The notes: generated by a model not told the origin, from the letters alone. DNA of 64,000 bases from an uncultured Eubacteriales bacterium (GCA_900540185.1 UQFH01000002.1:165299-229298), one strand, 5' to 3'. Shown: positions 39,133 through 47,898, counted from the stretch's first letter. Numbers and translations: made by a program.

Positions 39133-39493
39133 GGGGGATTATTTGCGCGCTAATTTGCGATAAACGGTTGATTTCGTGTTTTCGTCGTTGCGACGTACTT
39201 GCCAGTACGCCTCACTCCAAAAACACTCGATCTAACCGTTTCTCATCAAATTATCATCGCAAATAAGGGACGAGATAAATTTTAGAAAATGGCAAACACT
39301 GAACGTAGAATATTAATTATAAAAAACCGGTAACTGCAGTATGTGCGGTGACCGGTTTTTTCGTGTGTGAAAAGGTGTATCGCCGCAATGGGCAATATAG
39401 AAAATATAAAACAATTAACACCTCACAAAACAATCTCGCAACTCCCCACACCCCAATATCAATCTATTAATTATTTTGATGTAAGTTTTATGC
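39133..39493. repeat. Dispersed palindromic repeats upstream of the peptidase genes
   Basis: From 39145 to 39264 a fold-back unit has the centre GCGACGTACTTGCCAGTACGC, inner arms AAACGGTTGAT...ATCTAACCGTTT and outer TTTGCG...CGCAAA. At 39275-39390 the TAGAAAATGGCAAAC unit recurs, with the internal hairpin AAAAACCGGT...ACCGGTTTTTT and the tail AAAAGGTGTATCGCCGCAAT. No gene is present. Confidence 0.82.
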
Positions 39494-39522
39494 TTGTAAT
39501 CACATTTTAAAAGTGTTAGAAT
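39494..39522 (+). promoter_or_regulatory. Promoter of the aminopeptidase C pair
   Basis: TTGTAA at 39494-39499 and TAGAAT at 39517-39522, spacer 17 bp, 58 bp before the first pepC start. The start itself is preceded by AAGGAGG. Confidence 0.6.
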
Positions 39523-39579
39523 AAAAGTTGTAGAATAAATTTGAAAGGTGAGCTTTCAAAATGATATAAGGAGGATTTT

Positions 39580-40899
39580 ATGGATAGAGAAATTACGAAA
39601 GACATGCTCAAAGAGTTCAAAGAAAATTATGATAAGAACTTCAGCAAGATGTCTCAAAATGCGGTTGCATCGGTTGGTATTATGGATGCGTCCATAAATT
39701 ATGAATTGGTAAATAAAAATCCGAATGTTTTTTCAAAGGAATTGACAATCGGAAGGATTACAAATCAAAAGCAATCAGGCAGATGTTGGATGTTTGCCGG
39801 TTTAAATACTTTAAAGGTGAGTGTTTTGAAGAATTTCAAGCTTCAAGATATTAAGTTCTCACACAATTATCTTTATTTCTTCGACAAGCTTGAACGTGCA
39901 AATCAATATTTGGACGATGTTATTGAGTTGAAAGATAAAGATTTGGATGACAGATTAAATAGAAATGTTGTTTTTTATGCTGCAGATGACGGTGCTTGGT
40001 GGACAACTTTCCAACGTTTGATCGCAAAGTACGGTATTGTTCCTGAGTATGCATATCCGGATTCAAAGAATGTAAGTCGCACAAATGATTTGATTGACAA
40101 TCTCGACAAGAGATTAAAGATTGCGGCAAAGGCAATAAGAGATGCTTTTAAAGAAGGCAGAGAATCCGAAATCGAATGCATCAAGGAAAAGGCAATGAAG
40201 GATGTGTATAGAATTACCGCGATTTCATTGGGCGTTCCGCCAAAGAGATTTGATCTTTGCGTAAAAGACAAGGACAATAAATTGATTGAAAGAAGAAATA
40301 TTTCTCCGATTGAATTTTACAATGAATTTTTCAAGGAAGATATTTCAGAATATGTTGAACTTGGAAATTATCCGGGCAAAAACAAAGAAGAAAATGTTCT
40401 TTATGAAAGAGTTTTCATTCAACAAAGAATCGGCGGCAGTTTGAGATATGTAAATGTTTCGATTGCAAGAATGAAGGAAATTGTTATGTCGATGATAGAT
40501 GCCGGCGAACCTGTTTGGTTTGCATGCGACGTGGGCAAGGATTCTTTGATTTCAAGAGACGGTCTTGACACAGGATTTATGCTCTACAATATTCTCGACA
40601 GAGATTCACTTTTTGGTGTGGATACAAAGACAAACAAGGTCCAAAGAATGATAACTCGCGAATCCGAAGCTACACACGCTATGGTTATTGTGGGATATGA
40701 CAATTCTTCAAAGGGACTCAGATTTAAGGTTCAAAATTCATGGGGTGAAAAGGCAGGACTTGCAGGATATCTTGTTATGGATGAAGCATGGTTCGACAAC
40801 TATGCCTATGAAATCATTCCTAAAAAGTCTTTCCTTAACAAGGAAGAACTTGCTGCATTAAATATGGAACCTGTAAAACTACTACCTTGGGAACTCTAG
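39580..40899 (+). CDS. pepC: Aminopeptidase C / bleomycin hydrolase family (first copy)
   Basis: The 439-residue papain-type cysteine peptidase has all three catalytic elements: Cys in NQKQSGRCWMFAGLN (about residue 69), His in ATHAMVIVGYD (about 366) and Asn in VQNSWGEKAG (about 386). PepC enzymes form hexameric barrels in the cytoplasm and trim N-terminal residues from peptides, fitting a peptide-fermenting organism with an Opp importer. It has no signal peptide. A second, divergent copy follows 9 bp downstream. Confidence 0.93.
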   Translation: MDREITKDMLKEFKENYDKNFSKMSQNAVASVGIMDASINYELVNKNPNVFSKELTIGRITNQKQSGRCWMFAGLNTLKVSVLKNFKLQDIKFSHNYLYFFDKLERANQYLDDVIELKDKDLDDRLNRNVVFYAADDGAWWTTFQRLIAKYGIVPEYAYPDSKNVSRTNDLIDNLDKRLKIAAKAIRDAFKEGRESEIECIKEKAMKDVYRITAISLGVPPKRFDLCVKDKDNKLIERRNISPIEFYNEFFKEDISEYVELGNYPGKNKEENVLYERVFIQQRIGGSLRYVNVSIARMKEIVMSMIDAGEPVWFACDVGKDSLISRDGLDTGFMLYNILDRDSLFGVDTKTNKVQRMITRESEATHAMVIVGYDNSSKGLRFKVQNSWGEKAGLAGYLVMDEAWFDNYAYEIIPKKSFLNKEELAALNMEPVKLLPWEL

Positions 40900-40908
40900 G
40901 AGGAAATT

Positions 40909-42240
40909 ATGACGAGATTAAGTATTGATAAAATAAATGAATATGAAAAAGAATTTTTAGAAGACAAGAGAAATATCGTTGCAATGAACGCCGCAACATA
41001 CAACGGAGTTCAAAAGGTTGCAAGAGATGTGAATGCACTCAAAGATGAACCGTTCGCTTTTAATGTGGATATTAAAAACGGCGAAGTTACAAACCAAAAG
41101 CAATCAGGCAGATGCTGGATGTTTGCTTCGATGAATGTTTTGAGAAATATCGTGATTAAAAAGTTTAATCTTGAAAACTTTGAACTTTCACAAAGCTACA
41201 CATTGTTTTGGGATAAACTCGAAAGATGCAACTACTATATGGAAGCAGTTATCGAAAAGGCAAATGAACCACTTGAAGACAGAGTTATGGACTATCTTAT
41301 GTCGGACTTGTTGTCGGACGGCGGACAATGGGATATGTTTGTGAACATCGTAAAAAAATACGGACTTGTTCCAAAATATGCATATCCTGAATCTCAAACT
41401 TCATCCGCAACTGTTCAACTTAACAAATATCTCTGCAAAATTTTGAGAAAATATACAACTGAACTTAGAGACGCAGTGAAAAATGAAGGCGTGCAAAAGG
41501 CAAGAGAGTTAAAAGAAGAAGTTTTGAAAGACGTCTATAATGTTTTGACTTCAACACTTGGACAAATGCCGGAAAAATTTGACGTGGTTCTTCACGACAA
41601 AGACGGAAAACTTATTGAAGACAAGGGCATGGACGCACACAGCTTCTTTGACAAATATATCGGCGTAGAAATTGACCAATATATTTCATTAATCAACTCA
41701 CCGACAGAAGATAAACCTTTCAACCAAACATATACCATAAAGTATCTTGGAAACATTATTGAAGGTAAAATTGTAAAGCACTTGAATCTTCCTATCGAAG
41801 AACTTAAAAAAGCTGCCGTAAAACAATTAAAAGACGGATATCCTGTTTGGTTCGGTTGTGACGTAGGACGCTCATCTGTAGTGGAAGATGAAAGAGCAAT
41901 GCTCGACACAAAAGCTGTCGACTACGAATCACTCTTCAACGTCGACTTGAAACTTTCAAAAGAAGACGCCCTCGACTACGGATACTCGATGATGACACAC
42001 GCCATGACCTTCACCGGAGTTCAAATGAATGGCAATGAACCGCTAAGATTCAAAGTTGAAAACTCATGGGGAGAAAAATTCGGCTACAAAGGTCACTTTG
42101 TCATGACCTCCGACTGGTTCGACCAATACGTCTACCAAGTCGTCGTCAACAAAAAATACCTCACCGAAAAATCGAGAAAAGATTATGAGAAAGAGCCGAA
42201 GGAGCTAAAACCGTGGGATCCGATGGGCTCCCTCGCATAA
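40909..42240 (+). CDS. pepC: Aminopeptidase C / bleomycin hydrolase family (second copy)
   Basis: The 443-residue protein is a paralogue of the preceding gene, with intact Cys (NQKQSGRCWMFASMN, about residue 69), His (MTHAMTFTGVQ) and Asn (VENSWGEKFG). The two share the overall fold and many blocks but differ clearly between them, so the duplication is old or the copies diverged in specificity. AGGAGG precedes the ATG and the gap to the first copy is 9 bp, so they are co-transcribed. Confidence 0.93.
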   Translation: MTRLSIDKINEYEKEFLEDKRNIVAMNAATYNGVQKVARDVNALKDEPFAFNVDIKNGEVTNQKQSGRCWMFASMNVLRNIVIKKFNLENFELSQSYTLFWDKLERCNYYMEAVIEKANEPLEDRVMDYLMSDLLSDGGQWDMFVNIVKKYGLVPKYAYPESQTSSATVQLNKYLCKILRKYTTELRDAVKNEGVQKARELKEEVLKDVYNVLTSTLGQMPEKFDVVLHDKDGKLIEDKGMDAHSFFDKYIGVEIDQYISLINSPTEDKPFNQTYTIKYLGNIIEGKIVKHLNLPIEELKKAAVKQLKDGYPVWFGCDVGRSSVVEDERAMLDTKAVDYESLFNVDLKLSKEDALDYGYSMMTHAMTFTGVQMNGNEPLRFKVENSWGEKFGYKGHFVMTSDWFDQYVYQVVVNKKYLTEKSRKDYEKEPKELKPWDPMGSLA

Positions 42241-42382
42241 AATTCTTGCTAAAATTGCGAAAAAGGCTTGTTTCGCCCCCACTCTCATTGCGACGTGCGT
42301 TTAGCACGTCTCACTCGAGTGGTGACTGGACTACGCCTTTTTCATCAATTTTATCTAAGAATTTGGTGAATATATATAATTA
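42241..42382. repeat. Fold-back repeat directly after the second pepC
   Basis: Arms ATTCTTGCTAAAATTG at 42241 and CAATTTTATCTAAGAATT at 42345 enclose a centre with GACGTGC-GTTTA-GCACGTC and AAAAAGGC...GCCTTTTT. It is a variant of the family seen after the MFS gene. No gene here. Confidence 0.8.
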
Positions 42383-42430
42383 AAAATACCTCTTGACGTA
42401 CATTTTAAGTACGACTCGAGGTATTTTTTT
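42383..42430 (+). terminator. Terminator-like hairpin of the ATACC/GGTAT type
   Basis: AAAATACCTC and GAGGTATTTTTTT form the outer stem, with an inner GTAC..GTAC pairing, followed by a T-tract. It could end pepC transcripts 145 bp after the stop. Similar hairpins lie at 42721-42762 and 46456-46497. Confidence 0.7.
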
Positions 42431-42481
42431 CTTTCATCCCACAATCTCATCAAATTTAGAGTGCAATTTGGTAAGATAATT

Positions 42482-42671
42482 ATTCTTGCTAAAATTGCGA
42501 AAAACGGTTGTTCGACTTTTTAGTCGCTGCGACATACTTGCCAGTATGCCTCGCTCCAAAAAAGTCTCGCACGAAATTATTCTTGCTAAAATGGCGACTA
42601 ACTTGCTTTTCAGAAGTTCCCAACCTGCGACGTATTTATCAATACGCCTCGGTTGGTCACTTCTTCCAAAG
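42482..42671. repeat. 190-bp repeat, left copy flanking the MFS gene
   Basis: This copy begins ATTCTTGCTAAAATTGCGA and contains TAGTCGCTGCGACATACTTG and a second half with TTCTTGCTAAAATGGCGACT. It matches 44458-44647 over its whole length with about three differences by eye. Both halves are palindromic around GTAT/ATAC centres. The gap 42431-42481 before it and 42672-42720 after it hold no gene. Confidence 0.9.
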
Positions 42672-42720
42672 CGGCGTTATTCATCCATTTTAGCGAAGAA
42701 TTTTAGTTAGGTAATTATAA

Positions 42721-42762
42721 ATACCTTGAGATTGATTAAAAATCATTTCAATGTATTTTTTT
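42721..42762 (+). terminator. Terminator-like hairpin
   Basis: ATACCTTGAGATTGAT and ATCATTTCAATGTATTTTTTT pair imperfectly around a short A-rich loop and end in a T-tract. Same type as the hairpins at 42383 and 46456. Confidence 0.5.
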
Positions 42763-43080
42763 GTATAAGCTTTTGTACGCGTTGTAGCGTCGCATTACAT
42801 TGCGACGCCCATTTTTGTGTTTTTGGAATATGTATATAAACCAACAACGTTTTGTACATAAAATATATAAACCACATTAATCATATAATAAATATATCTT
42901 TCTTCGCTCTGTACGTTTCCCAAAAAGTAGCGTCGGGTCGTAATTACCGCCTGTGCCCAACCGTGCGAAAAAGAAATCTCTGATTTCGTTTTTGAGCACG
43001 GGAAGGGTAACGCCCATTTTTGTGTATTTGAAATATGTAGACAAACTAACAACTCTGCTTATAACGAAAATAGAAAATTT
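42763..43080. repeat. Two GTAGCG-hairpin repeats upstream of the MFS gene
   Basis: The first unit at 42784-42870 has CGTCGCA-TTACAT-TGCGACG, then CCCATTTTTGTGT and ACCAACAACG. The second at 42926-43060 has a longer central palindrome (CCGTGCG, GAAATC-TCT-GATTTC, GCACGGG) and the same right flank CGCCCATTTTTGTGT. The segment contains no credible gene. A TATAAT at 43121-43126 downstream may be the -10 box of the MFS gene. Confidence 0.8.
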
Positions 43081-43203
43081 ATAATTATAACATCAATTAG
43101 GAGAAAACTCATATTTATGGTATAATACTATTAAAGCTATAAATTTTGATGTACTTTAATTAAAATGACATGCTTAAATTCAATTAAAACGGGAGGACAA
43201 TAT

Positions 43204-44436
43204 ATGTATAACAAACAGACAAAATACTTACTTGGAGGGAGAATTGCCACAAATATAGCTGACTCACTTCAATATATGATAATTCTTTGGTTTTTCAACG
43301 AGACGTTTAAATCACCTTTTTTGTTGGGTGTAATATTTGCGATTGAATCCGGGGCAGATGTAATCAGTTTTTTATTCGGACCGCTGATTGATAATTCGAA
43401 CAGCAAAAAATTGTTGATTAAATGTTCCGCAGTACAAATAATAAATGTTTTGATTTTGTGTGTGATAAATATTACTTTTGGAATCAAAAGTAATGTGATA
43501 TATTCGATTATAATGGTTCTTTCTTTAACTATAACCACTCTCGCAAGCACAATAATTTATCCATTACAGACAAAAATGATACCGATGGTAGCAGGTGAGA
43601 CACCTCTGGTTAAAGTAAACGGAATATTTAATGTTTCTGAAAAAATATTTGACGTGCTCTTTAACGCCGGAGCAACACTCTTAATTGCATCTTTTAACGT
43701 AAGCTTCAATCTGATCATTTCACTTGCGGTATTTTTAATTGGAATAAAACTATATTCGCTGTTAAATTATGATGAAAATTTTGACTTTTCAGAGATTGAA
43801 GACTATGAAGAAGAGGGAACGGTAGGAGAATATATAACGGATTTAAAAGAGGGATTTGTGGAACTTGGAAAACAAAATGAACTTTTAAAACTCATAATAC
43901 CTCTTATGGTAATAAACTTCTTTTTTGCAATTGCGGATATAGGGTTACCGAGGCTTGCAAGCGAATATATTTCGGATGAAGCCACAGGCTATGGGCTTAT
44001 CCTATCAATCAGTGCAATTGGGTCAATTGTGGGTGGTGCATTTACACAATTTAAAAATATTGAAAAAGCGAATCTTAGAAAAACGGTCGCAATGTGCTTT
44101 ATATCATCCGGGATATTTAAACTAATAACTGCGATAACAATAAATAGAATTTTTGTTTTGTGTTGCATCTCAATATTTTTTTGCAGTGCTTTTATAAGCT
44201 TTATGAATATTTTATTTATATCGCTTGTCCAATCAACTGTTCCGGTGAATATATTGGGGAGAGTTGAGACAATAAATGAAAGTATTATCTCGGCAATAAT
44301 TCCTTTGGGAACTTTTGCAGGAGCATTTGTAATAAAAGAATATGGAAGCATAATGACACAATATATATACGCGGTGGCTCTGGTTGGTTTTGGGGTGTAT
44401 TATGCGTTGTTAAAGGTGGAGAAATATTCTTGCTAA
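43204..44436 (+). CDS. MFS transporter (macrolide-efflux-like)
   Basis: The start at 43204 (MYNKQTKYLLGGRIATNIAD) follows GGGAGG; an earlier in-frame ATG at 43165 has none. The 410-residue protein has about twelve membrane segments and resembles the MFS_3/macrolide-efflux group (SGADVISFLFGPLIDNSNSK, with the A-loop D between TM2 and TM3). Substrate unknown. The last three codons and stop (TAT TCT TGC TAA) are supplied by the beginning of a dispersed repeat, and 190-bp direct repeats lie on both sides, suggesting that the C-terminus was changed by repeat insertion. Confidence 0.85.
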   Translation: MYNKQTKYLLGGRIATNIADSLQYMIILWFFNETFKSPFLLGVIFAIESGADVISFLFGPLIDNSNSKKLLIKCSAVQIINVLILCVINITFGIKSNVIYSIIMVLSLTITTLASTIIYPLQTKMIPMVAGETPLVKVNGIFNVSEKIFDVLFNAGATLLIASFNVSFNLIISLAVFLIGIKLYSLLNYDENFDFSEIEDYEEEGTVGEYITDLKEGFVELGKQNELLKLIIPLMVINFFFAIADIGLPRLASEYISDEATGYGLILSISAIGSIVGGAFTQFKNIEKANLRKTVAMCFISSGIFKLITAITINRIFVLCCISIFFCSAFISFMNILFISLVQSTVPVNILGRVETINESIISAIIPLGTFAGAFVIKEYGSIMTQYIYAVALVGFGVYYALLKVEKYSC

Positions 44437-44720
44437 AAATGTGAAAAAGGCTTGTTTATTCTTGCTAAAATTGCGAAAAACGGTTGTTCGACTTTTTAGT
44501 CGCTGCGACATACTTGCCAGTATGCCTCGCTCCAAAAAAGTCTCGCACGAAATTATTCTTGCTAAAATGGCGACTAACTTGCTTTTCAGAAGTTCCCAAC
44601 CTGCGACGTATTTACCAATATGCCTCGGTTGGTCGCTTCTTCCAAAGAAAGTTTATTCTTGCTAAAATTGCGAAAAACGGTTGTTCGACTTTTTAGTCGC
44701 TGCGACATACTTGCTTGTAT
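44428..44720. repeat. Repeat cluster after the MFS gene with the right 190-bp copy
   Basis: A short start of the unit (TATTCTTGCTAAAAATGTGA) at 44426 is followed by the complete 190-bp copy at 44458-44647 and then by a third, 3'-truncated copy at 44652-44714 that stops inside GCGACATACTTGC. Nested truncated copies suggest repeated insertion or recombination at this site. Confidence 0.88.
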
Positions 44721-45128
44721 AATCTAGTCATATTTCAGAGTCCGTGTCTCTGCGGTTTGAAATGTATATGTATTATAGCTATAAGTTGATTAATAGATTT
44801 CAAATTCAATATTTGAAAATGATTATATATTATTTATTGTTATGTATTTTATATTATTATAATAATAAAAATGAAGATAAATGTTTGATATTTTTAATTG
44901 GTTTGTAATATTTTTTTAATGAAGATTTGATTTAGAATAAAAAATTCTCTAATATAAAACTTGGAGATATAAGATTTTTTAAAATAAAATGATAAACATG
45001 TTTAATAATAATAATTAATGGGTAGTATATTAATATAGTAAATCAGTATATACTATAAAAATTATCCCAATATATAATAAAGGAGGGTTGAAGTGATTGT
45101 ATATTGAGAAAATTAAGGAGGAGAATTT
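44721..45128. other. A+T-rich non-coding region before the secreted protein gene
   Basis: No gene is seen. A hairpin near 44729-44768 pairs CATATTTCAGAG with CTCT and GAAATGTATATG. The rest is very A+T rich. TATACT/TATAAT-like boxes lie around 45050-45080 (TATATACTATAAAA, CCCAATATATAATAAAGGAG), possible promoter for the next gene. Confidence 0.4.
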
Positions 45129-45749
45129 ATGAGAAAATTTGCAAAAATGCTTACAATTATATTAAGCTTAATTTTCATTTCAAATATGACTATTAGTACA
45201 ATGGCAGCATTTGAAGATGAAAATGATGAAGACTTCATCTTAAATTCAGAATACAGAACTAAATATTACGTAGATCGAGATGAATTAGATAAACTTGAAG
45301 AGTTGATGTATAAATATTACGATTCCATAAGAGGTAAAAATCCTGACTATTTGCTAGAGTATGTTGGTAATTCAGTATTTGATGCTCTATCGGATAAATT
45401 TTTGGGCGCAAGAATAACTATGGTAGTTTCAGGATTAAAAGAATTATTAGACGTTGTTAGTAGAACACAATATGATAGCTTATGCCAATATGCTTGGGAT
45501 GGATATTCTGCTGCTAGAAAAGCTAGGAATGGTTTTCTTTTATCGGAGCAAACATTTAACACTACTGTATATGAAGCCGAAGTTGAATTTCTAGTTTACA
45601 AAACGTGGAACAACTATAATCAAGAATTTATATTTGGTGGTGGAGATATTAAGAGAGTTAGAGTTAATGGAGGCTGGATATCTACATCTAGTCCAATGAA
45701 GTTAAAAGAATTGGAAGAACTTTTTAAACAACATGAAAGAGAAATTTAA
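45129..45749 (+). CDS. Secreted protein of unknown function
   Basis: The 206-residue protein has a Sec-type signal peptide (MRKFAKMLTIILSLIFISNM, likely cleavage after TMAA near residue 27) and a mainly helical mature part ending in a polar helix KLKELEELFKQHEREI. No domain is recognised. AAGGAGG precedes the ATG. It overlaps the next small gene by 17 bp, so a short operon of three exported or membrane-bound proteins is likely. Confidence 0.7.
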   Translation: MRKFAKMLTIILSLIFISNMTISTMAAFEDENDEDFILNSEYRTKYYVDRDELDKLEELMYKYYDSIRGKNPDYLLEYVGNSVFDALSDKFLGARITMVVSGLKELLDVVSRTQYDSLCQYAWDGYSAARKARNGFLLSEQTFNTTVYEAEVEFLVYKTWNNYNQEFIFGGGDIKRVRVNGGWISTSSPMKLKELEELFKQHEREI

Positions 45750-45906
45750 AAAATTCAGCATAAAACACTGGTGGATATATTCCGTTTTAATCGGAATTGT
45801 GGTTGCCTTGTTTTTCTATTCGTCGAGAAAAGAAAATCTGAGATTTGTATTTGATGAAGTATATGAATCTATGAAAATCGTTGTTGAAACATCTCTGGGG
45901 TATTAA
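45733..45906 (+). CDS. Small single-pass membrane protein (57 residues)
   Basis: An ATG at 45733 opens a 57-codon frame, overlapping the end of the secreted protein gene and ending 1 bp before the next start. The product begins MKEKFKKFSIKHWWIYSVLI, with one membrane segment (about residues 14-30), then a polar tail with ENLRFVFDEVYESMKIVVE. The tight overlap with both neighbours and the plausible membrane topology support it; no strong ribosome-binding site is visible, so coupling is assumed. Confidence 0.6.
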   Translation: MKEKFKKFSIKHWWIYSVLIGIVVALFFYSSRKENLRFVFDEVYESMKIVVETSLGY

Positions 45907-45907
45907 T

Positions 45908-46393
45908 ATGAAAAATGAAATGAATGTAGAAAAAATTCCATATGTAAAAATAATTCTTTTTGCTGTTTTATTTTCATTAATATTTACTGAGCTCTTTGTT
46001 ATAATTGGAAAAGAGAAAGTCATCGATGCAAAAATAACACAGGTTGAAATTGAAAATGAAGATGTAGACGAATTTTATGATAAACTAAGACAAATATGGG
46101 ATTTCTTTGGAAGCGCATCAGGGCACAATTCCGGAGAATTAGAAGAAGAGAAGAAGAACTACGAATTTTACGCTCCGAAGGATGAAAGGCTCTTCAGCGA
46201 AGTGTTTATAGATCCCGAAAAATTTTACGAAAATCGCAAGAACGGTACCTTAAACAACAAGATTATATTTGAAATAAGTATGCTTATGGAAAAATGTACA
46301 AGATTGAGAGATGAAAAGAAGATTAATGTGATTAGTTTTGAGTATAAGGGAGAGGAGATAAAATTTCCCGTAGGATTAGGAATTACCAGATAA
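45908..46393 (+). CDS. Membrane-anchored protein of unknown function
   Basis: The start at 45908 (MKNEMNVEKIPYVKIILFAV) is directly after the preceding stop. The 161-residue protein has one N-terminal membrane segment and a polar extracytoplasmic domain (YAPKDERLFSEVFIDPEKFY). No family is recognised. Third member of the small-protein group. Confidence 0.65.
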   Translation: MKNEMNVEKIPYVKIILFAVLFSLIFTELFVIIGKEKVIDAKITQVEIENEDVDEFYDKLRQIWDFFGSASGHNSGELEEEKKNYEFYAPKDERLFSEVFIDPEKFYENRKNGTLNNKIIFEISMLMEKCTRLRDEKKINVISFEYKGEEIKFPVGLGITR

Positions 46394-46455
46394 AATATAC
46401 CGTTGTTCATCAATTTTATCTGTGAACATTGTATGAAAATTCATTAAAAAAGTTA

Positions 46456-46497
46456 AATACCTTGAGATTGATTTTAAATCGTCCCAAGGTATTTTTT
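46456..46497 (+). terminator. Terminator after the small-protein operon
   Basis: AATACCTTGAGAT and ATCGTCCCAAGGTATTTTTT form a stem of the same ATACC/GGTAT type as at 42383 and 42721, with a T-tract, 62 bp after the preceding stop. Confidence 0.75.
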
Positions 46498-46499
46498 GT

Positions 46500-46670
46500 G
46501 GGAGCATATGTACGCGACGTAGCGGGACGGCACTTTAAAGTCCTTCCTGTGCCCAACCGCGTGAAAAAGAAATCTACGATTTCGTATTTGAACGCGGGAA
46601 GGGTACCGCCCATTTTTGTGTATTTGAAATATGTATATAAACCAACAACGCTGATTAAATAACATCGAAC
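46500..46670. repeat. GTAGCG-hairpin repeat with long central palindrome
   Basis: GTAGCGGGACGG at 46519 leads into a long hairpin (CCGCGTG, GAAATC-TAC-GATTTC, AACGCGGG, GGTACCGCC) and the constant flank CCCATTTTTGTGT plus AACCAACAACGCTG. The inner part matches the unit at 42926 with base changes on both arms. No gene here. Confidence 0.85.
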
Positions 46671-46690
46671 CATACTCCCACCCATCCATC

Positions 46691-46720
46691 AAAAAAACTC
46701 CGCAATCAATTGCGAAGTTT
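46691..46720 (-). terminator. Terminator of the minus-strand hypothetical gene
   Basis: On the minus strand AAACTTCGCAATTG and ATTGCGGAGTTTTTTT form a stem with a short loop and T-tract, about 28 bp after the stop. Confidence 0.8.
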
Positions 46721-46747
46721 CAACTTTTTACCATCGCTCATATTGTT

Positions 46748-47719
46748 TTAATTCAATTCTATTCCATAAGTTTGTATTGTTCCATTGAGTTTTGGGGCGA
46801 TGTCTTTGAATGCCGGTTTTGTTAAGTCCACATAGTTGCAGATATTTTCGCTGATATTATTTTCGAATTTGATTAATGATGTATTCGGCAAGTCATCATC
46901 CGATTCATTTTTTAAATGGTACTCTTTCAATTCATCCTTTTCAAAATACAAAATTTTATAATAATGTTCATGCGGAAGTAAATCAGGAAAGATTGAGCAC
47001 GCCTCATTTGGGTTACACTTTATTTCCAAAGTCGGCTTTAAAAAGAATTCAAATTTATCTCTTACATAATCCACAGGAATATTACGCCAACCGTTTTCAT
47101 TTTGTTTTACATAAAATCTAATTAATGAAAAATTATAGTTTATGCTTGAAATTATTCTGTGGTCGAGATACTCTCCCCCCTCAACAAAATCCTCATAATA
47201 TGACGAATTTAGAAGAAAATCGAATTTAAAGTATTCATTTTCTAAAGTTTTTACAGTTGCACTACTATTGGAGTTATTTAAAATCTCTTTGTCATGCTCT
47301 TCCAATTCTCCAAAAATGAGAGGATAGAAAGTGTAATAGATACTTTTGTCTATAATTATCGGATTTTCCGGATTTTTTATTTTGCTCAAAAGCTCATCTG
47401 TAAATTTGAAAGTTGTCTTTTTAATATTGCCACCGGATTTAAAAGCCAAATAATACATCTCGCTCTTGCTATTTAATACAGATATAAGGACTTCCGGATC
47501 ATTTTTTGGAAATAGAATAAAGAGGTCGTTGTTAAAACTGGAAACAATATCGCAATCTATAAAGTTCTTCTCGTAACCGTTTAAATGGATTCGAGCTTTG
47601 TCGCCGTTTGAAACTGAGATGTCCTTGATATAAAAATCGTTGTTTTCATTTTTGTAAGCATAAATCAATAGAAACGATAAAAGTAAAACACTCGCTATTA
47701 AACTAATTTTTTTAATCAT
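46748..47719 (-). CDS. Exported or membrane-anchored protein of unknown function
   Basis: The 323-residue protein has a single N-terminal hydrophobic segment (MIKKISLIASVLLLSFLLIY) without lipobox Cys and a long polar, mainly beta domain. AAGGAGTTGG precedes the start. It is alone on the minus strand, between a repeat and the ABC genes, with its own terminator. No family is recognised; a surface or periplasm-like location is inferred. Confidence 0.65.
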   Translation of the reverse strand: MIKKISLIASVLLLSFLLIYAYKNENNDFYIKDISVSNGDKARIHLNGYEKNFIDCDIVSSFNNDLFILFPKNDPEVLISVLNSKSEMYYLAFKSGGNIKKTTFKFTDELLSKIKNPENPIIIDKSIYYTFYPLIFGELEEHDKEILNNSNSSATVKTLENEYFKFDFLLNSSYYEDFVEGGEYLDHRIISSINYNFSLIRFYVKQNENGWRNIPVDYVRDKFEFFLKPTLEIKCNPNEACSIFPDLLPHEHYYKILYFEKDELKEYHLKNESDDDLPNTSLIKFENNISENICNYVDLTKPAFKDIAPKLNGTIQTYGIELN

Positions 47720-47870
47720 TTAAACCAACTCCTTATAAATATTTTCTTCATTTCATTCTATACAGCAAATTGCTTATTTATATCGTATCATAACATAGCA
47801 TTAATAACAAGTTTTTATAAAACATTTAAAATAATGGTTTTGCTTCTTTTTAGTTATATAAAAAATAAAT

Positions 47871-47898
47871 TTGACAAAAAAATATGTGGGGGTATAAT
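47871..47898 (+). promoter_or_regulatory. Sigma-A promoter of the ABC transporter pair
   Basis: TTGACA at 47871-47876 and TATAAT at 47893-47898, spacer 16 bp, with the ATG 20 bp later, preceded by TGGAGGG. A short leader is expected. Confidence 0.85.
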
